DNA of 64,000 nucleotides from Aralia elata (taxonomy: Eukaryota > Streptophyta > Magnoliopsida > Apiales > Araliaceae). Where the stretch lies: positions 80,229,971 through 80,293,970 of the forward strand of contig CM068387.1 of NCBI GenBank assembly GCA_034770075.1. The letters are read 5' to 3'. The position numbers were made by a program, and so were the translations under genes. Positions 1 to 8,520 of the stretch are shown here, piece by piece; the stretch's first letter is position 1; the number at the start of each line of letters is the position of its first letter. The notes under the pieces were generated by a model. It made no database searches and was not told the DNA's origin. It worked only from the letters and a program-made list of their open reading frames with translations.

Positions 1-288
1 GATGTATTTTGGATGAGTTTTGGAAGTGGAAAAACGTATGTATGCCTATAAAGTATAATTTGAGATATTTGATGATGTTTATGGATCCAAGTAATATTTA
101 TTTTCCTACGTTTTTGGCATAACTTTGAAACAAGCTGTTGGCAAGATTCAAGTGCTTTATTTATTTATTTGGGTGCAGAACTGTTGTTCTTGTATATTTT
201 TGATTAGTTGGAACACCAATTTCTACATAGTTTTGCATAGTATTTGCACCAGTTTTTCATGGATTTTTCACTGTTTCCACATAATTTG
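1..288. other. Left flank of the nested transposon block, no gene recognised
   Basis: AT-rich sequence without a coding region I can support. Its last five bases (ATTTG, 284-288) resemble GTTTG at 7288-7292, which fits a 5-bp target duplication, with one change, for the LTR element between them. Confidence 0.5.
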
Positions 289-590
289 TGTTGAAAATAT
301 ATGTGGAAGAGGAAATAATTTAAAGAGGAAGTGGAATATAACTTTGGAGAATATTTAAAAACACTTTCATATATTTCACTTGCTTCAAATGATCCAAGTA
401 CAAGGCTATTTATAAGTTACAAGAGACCTATCTATATGCTTCCATACATGAACTAGAACATGAATCTAATTTAATGAATGCATATACATGAATACTAATA
501 TTCATGTATCAATACAAATGTATCTTAAAATACCAATGCATGTATCAAGAAATACTAAAAGTCATTCATGGATCTAGCTTACTTCTAACA
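289..590 (-). repeat. 3' LTR (minus orientation) of the 289-7287 element
   Basis: 302 bp, TG...CA ends, more than 90% alike by eye with 6990-7287. Small differences only, for example an extra ATAT near the middle and scattered substitutions, so the element is fairly young. Confidence 0.85.
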
Positions 591-606
591 ATATTGCCTC
601 CCTTAA
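591..606 (-). other. Polypurine tract of the 289-7287 element
   Basis: On the minus strand the bases just upstream of the 3' LTR read TTAAGGGAGGCAATAT, a purine-rich stretch in the place where plus-strand DNA synthesis is primed. It fixes the orientation. Confidence 0.55.
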
Positions 607-750
607 GCTAGATTTGTATCTCTTCGAATGTCGTAAAACCTTTTGTTCTTCTGATTCCTTCAAACACAAGAAACTCTTTTGCCATCTCTGTTGATGTAAA
701 TGACATGAATAATTTTTTGGCATACTCGAATCTTTAACACATTGTAACAC

Positions 751-1002
751 TTCTATTATTTTTATGAACTCGTCAAAATTAACTTCTCCATTACGATCAC
801 GGTCTGCTTCCTCAACCATATCCTGAATTTCTCTAGCAATAAAACTCTCGCCCAACTCCTTGGAAATATGCTGAATATCTATAACAAAGATCTTTCTATT
901 TTTATCTTGGTCGATGACTTGGAAGGCTTTCACAAGCTCCTCTTTAGAATCCCTTTCACCAATTTTGGTTGTCATTATGTGCACAAATTCATCAAAATCA
1001 AT
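751..1002 (-). pseudogene. Captured centrin/caltractin fragment (EF-hands 3 and 4)
   Basis: This is part of a 164-codon open frame (574-1068, minus). Residues 25-106 follow the C-terminal half of plant centrins: FDEF, then KIGERDSKEE, then a calcium loop starting DQDKNRK, then KELGE, and a second loop DRDRNGEVNFDE with acidic residues at loop positions 1, 3 and 12 and Asn at 5. The first loop ends in Asp instead of Glu. No intron interrupts the similarity. The N-terminal EF-hands are absent. The residues after it (about 107-164) are not centrin and run into the LTR. Centrins are calcium-binding proteins of microtubule-organising structures and nuclear pores. The piece is out of its native context and fused in frame behind a dynamin fragment, so I treat it as a gene fragment, although its frame is still open. 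Confidence 0.75.
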
Positions 1003-1402
1003 TGCATTATTTATGGCTTCTGCAATGTGGGATTCACAGGTAGCAACAATTTTTCCATGGAACTCCAAATAAAGCTCTGGTCGACTATTTTGGTGGTGCT
1101 GGCAGCCTCATAATGAGTGGCACCCGGGTACAAATGCCCTGGCCTCAGGGCAGGCAAATTCCAGCAAGTGACTCAAGAACACTAGACTTTCCAAATGACA
1201 GATCTCCAACAACTACAATGGTTGGTAACTGAATCCCTTCTTACAAAACCTTTAGGTGCTTGAGCTTGTCGATTGCATCGAGAAGCAGGTGAATTCAGTC
1301 ATTGTAAGATGACACAATTGGTGCATAAGAAACATGTGTTTTATCATCAGCACTAGCAGAAAAAAGAGTATTCGAGTTTTCTTCATTAATTATCAGATGT
1401 AC
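1002..1402 (-). pseudogene. Captured dynamin-related protein fragment (DRP4 type, GTPase N-terminus)
   Basis: Minus-strand translation gives the start of a dynamin GTPase domain: APIVSSYND, LLLDAIDKLKHLKVL, EGIQLPTIVVVGD, the P-loop as GDLSFGKSSVLESLAG (family usually GDQSSGKS), GQGICTRVPLIMRL, then after a frameshift near 1080 PELYLEFHGKIVA and HIAEAINNA. There are stop codons at three places where the family has sense codons, and the frame shifts once, so it is dead as a GTPase. The last part, from Met at 1068, is in the same open frame as the centrin fragment, and the join falls near 1002. The similarity is unbroken by introns. DRP4 proteins are the Mx-like dynamins of plants. Confidence 0.8.
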
Positions 1403-1405
1403 TGA

Positions 1406-2080
1406 TCATATTATTCTGCTTAGTTTCCTACTGTTATCTTGTTTTCCTTTTGATTTCATCATTCTAAATCCCAAATCACTACTTTTGATACTCAAAATAT
1501 TTTTCTCATGTTCCCCCAAATTTTTGAACTCTTTCTTTTCATCCTTTTTGTCAACAATATCTTCTTTTATTTTCTTAATTTCGACAATTTCTTCGACGCT
1601 TTCTTTTTCTTCTTCTTTCTTAAAAGATGCTTCAATTATTGTGTCTTCAAATTCTTTATTTTCATCATGATCTATTTTTTTTGCTTCCCGACATATTTCT
1701 TCAAAGTCTTCGTTTTTACTTTCTTCTTTTTCAACTTCATCAATATCTTCTACAAGTATCTCATCTTCTTTCAAAAACCAAGACTCTTTAAGTAACGATG
1801 GACCTTTATAATTATTACAACTAAATTCAAGTTCATTCCATAATTGAGGTAGATAATCAAAACTCGCAACACGTTTCCAAACTTTTTCATGCATTACTCT
1901 TTGTAAAATCTCCCTCGTTCTTTTTTCTTTCATTTCTCGAACTTTTTTCGAAATACACTTTTCTGGATTTGCAATGATATTTTGCCACAAATTGCAAGCT
2001 CCAAGAAATACTTGAATCCTTACACTCCAAACATTGTAATTTGTGAATACTAATTTGTCACCAAACCTAGGAAACATCAT
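1406..2080 (-). CDS. Copia-type gag-like protein (UBN2-like N-terminus) with a long Lys/Glu-rich tail
   Basis: A 224-residue open frame. Residues 8-70 look like the N-terminal region of Ty1/copia gag: FTNYNVWSVRIQVFLGA, then LWQNI, then KVWKRVASFDYLPQLWNELE. From about residue 95 to the end the usual gag sequence is replaced by a highly charged stretch rich in Glu, Lys, Asp and Ile, probably coiled coil. No CCHC zinc knuckle is visible. It lies in the element's own orientation, directly upstream of the captured fragments. It may be a specialised gag of a non-autonomous family or a gag remnant fused to foreign sequence. The open frame suggests recent selection or youth, which cannot be separated here. 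Confidence 0.55.
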   Translation of the reverse strand: MMFPRFGDKLVFTNYNVWSVRIQVFLGACNLWQNIIANPEKCISKKVREMKEKRTREILQRVMHEKVWKRVASFDYLPQLWNELEFSCNNYKGPSLLKESWFLKEDEILVEDIDEVEKEESKNEDFEEICREAKKIDHDENKEFEDTIIEASFKKEEEKESVEEIVEIKKIKEDIVDKKDEKKEFKNLGEHEKNILSIKSSDLGFRMMKSKGKQDNSRKLSRII

Positions 2081-2199
2081 TCTTCTATAATTTACCTCTC
2101 CAAAACGCTATCAATATGACAACCTTTGTGACTTGCTTCAACTCATAAACTTCCTCTTCAAATTTTTTTCCTCAACTAACACATTTACTAGATTGTATT

Positions 2200-2481
2200 T
2201 GTTAAGTAACTAACTTATCTAAAAGTTTAAGCTATGAGATGGAGGACCCAATAATGTATATCATACTAATACTCCCCCTCAAATGTAACTTTTTATAGAG
2301 AATGGAGAAATTAAAGTGCATTTGCACTATTAAATTAATATAAAGACAATTGTGCGGTCAAGAAGATTTGAACTCAAGATCTTACACACCCAGAGCTCTG
2401 ATACCATGTTAACTACTAACCAACTAATCTAAAATCTTAAGCTATTAGATGGAGGGCCCAACAATGAATATCGTGCTAACA
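2200..2481 (-). mobile_element. TRIM element (terminal-repeat retrotransposon in miniature)
   Basis: Two direct repeats of 72-75 bp (2407-2481 and 2200-2271) flank about 135 bp. On the minus strand the first repeat runs TGTTAGCACGAT to TTAACA and is followed at once by TGGTATCAGAGC (2406-2395), the standard initiator-Met tRNA primer site. A polypurine tract TTGAGGGGGAG precedes the second repeat (2282-2272). This is the complete TRIM layout, without coding capacity. No target duplication could be matched. Confidence 0.85.
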
Positions 2482-2841
2482 CTCTCCAAGCACAATAAAG
2501 TCTCTATTTGTTGTAAGTGTGCAAACAACCAAGCACGTTCTAGTCTTATTAGTTATATGCAGTACTTATCATGCATGTTATGTTTCTATTTAATCGCTCA
2601 TGTAAATTGTTCATGTTCTTCATTCTTCGAGGCATTATTGTTTCACTAGTTTTACAATCGCATGGCTATTTTCCCAAGTTCAAGTTCAAGCTCTGATTAC
2701 CTCTGTTTCGCTTGAGGGGGCATATTAGAGAATATAACTATAATTAGTTAATTCTAGATAATTGTAATTTTATCTTATTCTTACATTAGGATTAGGATAA
2801 AGTAGACTTTGAATTATGAGATAATAATTGAAGTATTTGTA
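2482..2841 (+). mobile_element. 3' end of a Ty1/copia element: PPT and first half of its LTR
   Basis: A polypurine tract CTTGAGGGGG at 2711-2720 is followed by an LTR-like start, TATTAGAGAATATAAC, at 2723. The LTR is interrupted at 2841 by the CACTA element and resumes at 6770, ending GAGCTCTAACA at 6879, about 230 bp in all. Upstream (2482-2710) no conserved pol block could be read. It is a 5'-truncated copia copy in plus orientation. Confidence 0.6.
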
Positions 2842-3534
2842 CACTACAGAAAATTAGATTTTGAGACAGATTTTGAGACGGATTCTGTCCGTGCCAGTAG
2901 GTCGCTAATTCTGTCCGTCTCAAAATCCGTCTCAAAACAAAAACTTAGATACGAAAAAAATCCGTGAAAAAAATCCGTCTCAAAGCCAACCCATGGGGAG
3001 CTGAATTTTGAAACTGATTTTGCCGGTTTCAAAATTGGTGGGCAAAATTGGCATCCCTTTTTAGTATACATAATTTGAGACGGAAAACGTCATCTCAAAT
3101 CCGTCTCAAAATTGGCAGCAACTATTTTTCCTACGCATATTTTGAGACGAGCACCATCCGTCTAAATTATGTTTCAACTTTGGCGCCAATATCTTTCTAG
3201 CGTGCATATTTTGAGACGGGCAACAGCCGTCTCAAAATCGTGTCAACTTTGGCGCCAATATCGCACATTCTTTGAGACGGAAAGAAACCGTCTCAAAATT
3301 TGTCTCAATATATTTATAAACTACAAATTACAAATATTTTCATAATTTAATTTCGAAATCTAAATGAAAGAAGTTGTTGTCATAAATATAAAATTGCATT
3401 CAACAATCTTGATAATGAAAATAACAACAAAGCAATCCCTTTCTTGAATTCAAACAACTTTTCTCGAACATCAAAATTGTAATAATAAAATTCTTACTAC
3501 ATGAAAGCTAATACAAACACAAGGTTCACACTAT

Positions 3535-3754
3535 CTAGTCAAAGAAAGATGAGGCATATTTAGTTATCAACAATGGTAACCTCGACCTCAACGCCAGGTT
3601 CAATAGTAATAGAAGTAATTTGCTTAACAACATCAGGAGAGCTGAAGAGGTGATCACACGTTTGTGGACGCGAAACTCAAATCTATCACGTGTTGGTTCC
3701 TGAACATTGACAACGAAAGGTTTCAAGTCAGTTATTAAAGCCAAATAAGCAAGC
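3535..3754 (-). pseudogene. Unidentified, probably captured, coding fragment inside the CACTA element
   Basis: Minus-strand reading gives TDLKPFVVNVQEPTRDRFEF and then, across an apparent frame change, ITIEPGVEVEVTIVDN followed by a stop. Codon use and composition look like host exon rather than surrounding AT-rich DNA. I do not recognise the protein. It is downstream of the PAP/OAS1-like exon in the same orientation, so it could belong to the same captured segment. Confidence 0.3.
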
Positions 3755-3837
3755 CCTACTATTAGTGAGAATTATATTACTTTTACACATTAAGAACATT
3801 TAGCACAGAAAATTTCAAAGCATTAAACTTGCTCACC

Positions 3838-3924
3838 CTCAATTTCTGGCAATGAGGAAACACAAACTGGACCACGTAAACTGATGCAGTAGTTCTCCCA
3901 ATCAAATTTGCTAAAATAGTCTAA
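3838..3924 (-). pseudogene. Captured exon of a PAP/OAS1 substrate-binding-domain nucleotidyltransferase
   Basis: 29 codons read LDYFSKFDWENYCISLRGPV and then CVSSLPEIE, ending at a GT donor-like site. This follows the conserved segment of the plant poly(A)-polymerase/OAS1-like family around DYFSKFDWDNYCISLNGPV, recognised from memory. About 30 bases further upstream on the same strand (4022-3950) reads QLFVPTNPRGAKTLPPG, which I cannot place. Only an exon-sized piece is present, so there is no function as a protein. Confidence 0.6.
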
Positions 3925-4579
3925 TATAATAAGTTGTTGGCACTATAATTCCTGGAGGTAGTGTCTTGGCACCACGGGGATTGGTTGGAACAAAGAGCTG
4001 GAAGCCAACACAAGACAAATCCTAAGCAAAAATTAACATAGCTTTTATTTTGCTATAAAACACTGAGTGGTACAAGTCTGAAGTATCAGTAATTGAGAAT
4101 ACACGAAAAAAACCTATTTAGCTAGTCATGCTAAACCATTAACATGTACTAATAACAACACATTTATCCTGTAACAAATATACATACTTACCACATATAT
4201 CATACACACACCTATATATAGACAGAGAGAGAGAAGCAACTCCATTAATAAGGGTCAAAAGAATTAAAACGGGAATAAAAAGCATACAAATCTCCATATG
4301 CGTCATTTATATTGCAAACTAATTAACATGAAATCATACATATATCGTCACAGTCGAAAAATCTAAAACTGAACAAAATCACGAACTGGGTATTCAAAAT
4401 TCTGACCTAAAATCGTACGATTCAGATCTGAGAACACATGATGGTCTACTGGCGGAGGGCCTCTTGTCGGCGGCGCGCGCAAGATGGCCAATCGATCGAG
4501 TGAGTGAGAAAGGGTGAGAGAGGAGAGAGATGGCTGATTTATCGATCGACTGAGTTTATGGTGAAAATGTTATACTGAT

Positions 4580-4813
4580 TTGGGGGAAAATGGGAGGGAT
4601 CAACTCGAAAAACAGCTCCGTTCCGAAGTCCTATCCCGCCACACTGACCTCTTCTCCCAACATTCTTCCCTCCACCACGTCGAATCCTCCTTCTCCCACC
4701 TCCGCTCCTTTCTCTCCATACTTCAATCGTCCCTCCACCGGTTTCGAACCGAGATCTCCGATCTCCAATCCACGATCCGCCTCCTCTGTCTCTCCAGCAA
4801 GTACTTATTTTAA
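4580..4813 (+). pseudogene. Captured COG5 N-terminal fragment
   Basis: 77 codons with LEKQLRSEVLSRHTDLFSQ, then SSLHHVESSFSHLRS, then LQSSLHRFRTEISD. Plant COG5 (conserved oligomeric Golgi complex subunit 5, a tether for retrograde Golgi vesicles) has LESQLRSEVLSRHDDLL, a matching SSL...SVRS block and SLQSSLRRVRSDLS at its N-terminus. The similarity stops after IRLL and the frame ends soon after. The region is C-rich, unlike the flanking AT-rich DNA. A second overlapping frame (4590-4832) is a shadow. It is the only GC-rich block in the element. Confidence 0.7.
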
Positions 4814-5546
4814 AAAGAAGAAGAAGATCTAGATCTGGAGCATCCCCTTTTCGGGTTTACAGCGAAAGATAAAAGGATAAGATTTTGAATTCCGCTCTGT
4901 AATTGTAACTATAAGTCTATAAGAAAAAAAATAATGAATTTTAAAATAAAATTTATTACCAAATGAATATTAATTTATTTATTTTTAATAAATGTATTAA
5001 TCAATACTCTAAATTATAATTTAAATAAGTTTTCATTATTTTTGAAATCTTAAATTTTAAAATGAATGTTCTACTTATTAATGTGTAGATGTCCATTAAT
5101 AAGTAGATGTCCATTTTATGTGTGTGGAGTAATATTGTAATGTGTATGAATATTTATAATCTATAATTAGATTCAAAAGTTTATATTGCATATTTAATTA
5201 TTTTTTCTCAAATATTTGATTAAAACTTTAATAATGTGTTTATGGGAATTTTTATTTATTATTTATCTTCAATACATAGATTACATAATTATAAAAATAT
5301 TACTTTATTTCATTATATTTATGGAGAGTGCGACTTATAATATATGTGTGACAACTAGTTAATATAACTTGATCCAAAATGACATTGGGCTTACTTTAAA
5401 TATTTGGACTTCTAATTTCTAAATAATTGGGCAAATAGTGATAATACACCCTCCACCCTAAAATTCATAAACGTTAATTAATTTATTCAACCCTCCCTTA
5501 TAGATTAACTCTAAATTAATTCGGACTTAACACATTTTAACAATAA

Positions 5547-5639
5547 AATTATATTGTCCATTCTCCCCGCCTCCCGGTATCACAAGTAAGTTTTAAAAGT
5601 AAAAAACTTATAACAAACTAATAATTATAATTTTGTAAG

Positions 5640-5680
<41 letters not shown>

Positions 5681-5846
5681 TTTTATAATATTTATAATCT
5701 ATAATTAGATTCAAAAGTTTACATCAAAAATTTAATTATTTTTAAAAAAAATTTATATTGTCTATTGCTCCCGCCTTCCCACATCGCAGGTAAGTTTTAA
5801 AGTAAAAAATTTGTAACAAGCTAATAGCTATAATTTTGTAAGTTAA
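5547..5846. repeat. Direct repeat of about 95 bp in the CACTA interior
   Basis: 5547-5642 and 5751-5846 share a TTATATTGTCyATT block, a C-rich CCCGCCT block, a GGTAAGTTTTAAA-like block and TATAATTTTGTAAGT, each followed by (TA)n. A neighbouring 36-bp block containing ATAATCTATAATTAGATTC occurs at both about 5150 and 5685. Confidence 0.7.
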
Positions 5847-6769
5847 TATATATATATATATATAAGTTATTAATATATATGTATATATACATATATATTA
5901 ATAACTTAATATATGTTATTCAGATACGAATTTCGGATACGGATCTGAATCCGAATATCGAATTTCGGATATTCGCGCGGATATATTTACGATCGGATGT
6001 TAAACGAATACAAATACGCCTATATCCATATTTATATTCGTTTATTTGCAGATACCTTTAAACCAAATACAGATATATCTGTTTTTTTTTTAATACTAAT
6101 AATATTCGTTTTTTTTCGAATACATATGCGGACGAATACGAATTTTTCGGTTACCGTTTACAAACCTAGTAAGGAGCAAGCAGTCGATCCTTATTTATTT
6201 GTTTAAGGCTATTTTAGTCTTATTTCCTTTTTTTTGATATAGTTGTAGGGATTTGTTGGAGGAACCCTAAAAAATTGAGATGGACTATATCCATCTCTAA
6301 TCTATCTCTAAAATGCATTTAAAAATATTTAAAAAATAATTAATTTTTGAGACGGCTATATCCATCTCTAATTCTGTTTCTAAAATAAGGAGGGAATTGG
6401 AGACTAATATTTGGAGGGAAAATAAAAGCCTGAGACAGAAATTTCGGTCTATAATTCATTTCAAACATATATATTTATTTTTTATCATTATTATTAATCT
6501 GAGACGAGCAAAGTTGGTCTTAAATCTGTTTCAAAAATGTGTTTAAATTTTTTTTAAAAATACTTAATTTTTGAGACGGCTAAATCCGTCTCTAGAATTT
6601 GAGACGACGTTAGCGGTTTCAAAATCCATCTCGATTTTTTACTTCTAAAACATGTTGAGACCTAACAAAATTTTGGTTTCTAAATCCGTATCAAATTGCT
6701 AAAATCAGAGACGAAACTTAGTCCATCTCTAAAAATCGGTTTGAGATACCCAGATTTTTGGTAGTGGTA

Positions 6770-6989
6770 TTACTTGAGAACTCTCCAAATTCATGTATAT
6801 ATTAGGATGATGTACTATTATTTGATGGACAATAATATAATAATCATTACTAATTTTATAGTATTCTAGAGCTCTAACACTCACACTTTGTACTTGCCCA
6901 GCCAGAAGAACTATTTGATAGTACCAAATCACCTCAATTTGGTCGTCTACTCTCTCTTATCGTCACATTGGACAACTTGTCAAAAACTT
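6770..6989. other. Second half of the copia LTR and leader of the outer element
   Basis: 6770-6879 completes the copia LTR split by the CACTA element. 6880-6989 is the leader of the 289-7287 element next to its 5' LTR. The 20 bases after that LTR do not match the common initiator-Met primer site. Confidence 0.5.
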
Positions 6990-7287
6990 TGTTGGAAATA
7001 TATGTGGAAGAGAAAATAATTTAGAGAGGAAGTGAAATATAACTTTAGAGAACATTCAAAAACACTTTCATTTCACTTGTTTCAAATGATCCAAGTACAA
7101 GGCTATTTATAGGTTATAAAAGACCTATTTATATGCTTCCATACATGAACTAGAACATGAATCTAATTTAATGAATGCATACACATGAACACTAATATTC
7201 ATGTATCAATACAAATGTATCTTAAAATACCAATGCATGTATTAAGAAATACTAAAAGTTATTCATGGATCTAGCTTACTTCCAACA
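6990..7287 (-). repeat. 5' LTR (minus orientation) of the 289-7287 element
   Basis: 298 bp direct copy of 289-590, starting TGTTGG and ending TTCCAACA, followed by GTTTG, the candidate target duplication. Confidence 0.85.
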
Positions 7288-8520
7288 GTTTGGCTTAAAT
7301 ACCTTAAGTTTTACACATTTTAGAACATAAAAGTAAATATTTCAATTTTAAGATATTGAACCTTAATATTCTTAAATTTCTATAACTAAAATCTTATTAG
7401 TCACTGGATTTATCATTTTTTACTAGATTAAGTTATGTGACTCAAAAGAACGCAAATTAATCTTTTAACCGTATATATCGTTTATTCGTTTATATTATAG
7501 CTTATTTTCTTATAATCTAATTTTTAAGGCAAGGTTTGTAATTTGTCTTTGAAAGGTGTAAGGTTTTCATATTTTATATTTTTACAGTGACCCTATTCAG
7601 ATCTTTTGAATTTGTCATTTATGTACTATTTTCTTAATTTCAATGAATTTTTCTTTTTGTTGATGGAAAAAAAAGTTGTGGATGAGTACTAATGTTTTTA
7701 CCCAGTTATAATACAAATATAGTTGATTTTTGTTTAACATGTTGGATGTGAGTTCTTACATTATGGATACTCGGGGTCTGCTTATGCAACTTTGGGTACG
7801 TATTTCGTGTTTTCTGTTTTCTTGACGAAGTTTCTTTATGGCTGATGAACTTTATGATGGATTAGTTGTTGGTTTTTTCTTTCTTCTATTGTCCTTGGGT
7901 GTTCTCCGATGAAGCAACTTCTATAAAATAAATGGTGATGAGGAGTTATGTTTCAATCTAGCAGTATAAGAAAAAGAGGTAAGACTTATCGATAAACGGG
8001 GACCCTGTTTCTGATTAAAGATTTCATATATGTACTTCAGACCTGCTCTTGATGCCATTGTGGGACTGTTATGTTGCTTTACTATATAGTTACAAGTATT
8101 AATCTCCATATCAGAAGATGTTTAGTCTCTTGAAATGAGCTTTGGTGATTGCACCTTCATATTTTAAAGGCATTTTCTTTGCAATTAATGCAAAATTATG
8201 GTTGTGCGAAAGATTGAGGTAGCAGTTTAAAGATTAAGGACGGTTCAAAATCTCAAGAAGAGGGAGTTTCTATGGTGTGTTTGTGTCGCAAACTGTTGTT
8301 TGGCATAATCATGGGAGGCAAAAGGGCAAGCTAAAAAGAGGGAGTTCATAATAAATAGAATTTTTATAAGGTTTCTTCAAAGGTTTTTTGTTTAATGGTT
8401 TTGTAATATAACTCATTGTGGCCCTATCCAAAATTTTTGGATTTGCCACATTTATAGTACTTTGGGTTTTAATAAAATTTATTTTTGTCGATAAAAAATA
8501 TATGTAATTATAAGGTGAAT
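7288..8520 (+). mobile_element. Two 3'-tail copies of an L1-type LINE
   Basis: Near 7585-7680 and 8410-8502 the same trailer appears: a GTGrCCCTATyCA-like block, TTTTGrATTTGyCA, a TAGTACTTT-like block, TTTCAATrAATTTTTCTTTTTGT and a poly-A tail. This is the common 3' end of plant L1 LINEs, both in plus orientation. No reverse transcriptase is readable upstream. The sequence between (7680-8400) is not recognised. Confidence 0.45.

Larger units (their letters stand above)
2842..6766. mobile_element. Non-autonomous CACTA (En/Spm) transposon with captured host exons
   Basis: It starts CACTACAGAAAATTAG and ends TTTTTGGTAGTG, so both ends read CACTA inward. It is flanked by a perfect 3-bp duplication GTA (2839-2841 and 6767-6769). 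Both subterminal regions (2860-3300 and 6280-6750) are packed with copies of a 10-mer like TTTGAGACGG in both orientations, the usual transposase-binding arrays. No transposase is inside the 3.9 kb. It carries a PAP/OAS1-like exon (3838-3924, minus) and a COG5 N-terminal piece (4580-4813, plus). The rest is AT-rich with a direct repeat (5547-5642 and 5751-5846) and a (TA)n tract near 5645-5676. Confidence 0.9.
289..7287 (-). mobile_element. Non-autonomous LTR retrotransposon carrying host-gene fragments, invaded by later elements
   Basis: Two direct repeats of about 300 bp (289-590 and 6990-7287) start TGTTG, end AACA and are flanked by near-identical 5-bp sequences (ATTTG / GTTTG). A purine-rich tract lies just inside the 289-590 copy when read on the minus strand, so the element runs right to left. 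In element order it holds a short leader, a gag-like ORF (2080-1406), a dynamin fragment (1402-about 1002), a centrin fragment (about 1000-751) and the polypurine tract. No pol domain is visible, so it would need enzymes from elsewhere. A TRIM, a copia remnant and a CACTA element interrupt the leader region. No clear tRNA-complementary primer site follows the 5' LTR. It resembles in principle maize Bs1, an LTR element with captured gene fragments; that analogy is inference. Confidence 0.75.

Noticed and set aside
1406..2080. Host coding gene of unknown function
   Set aside because: N-terminal copia-gag similarity and position between LTRs make a transposon origin more likely.
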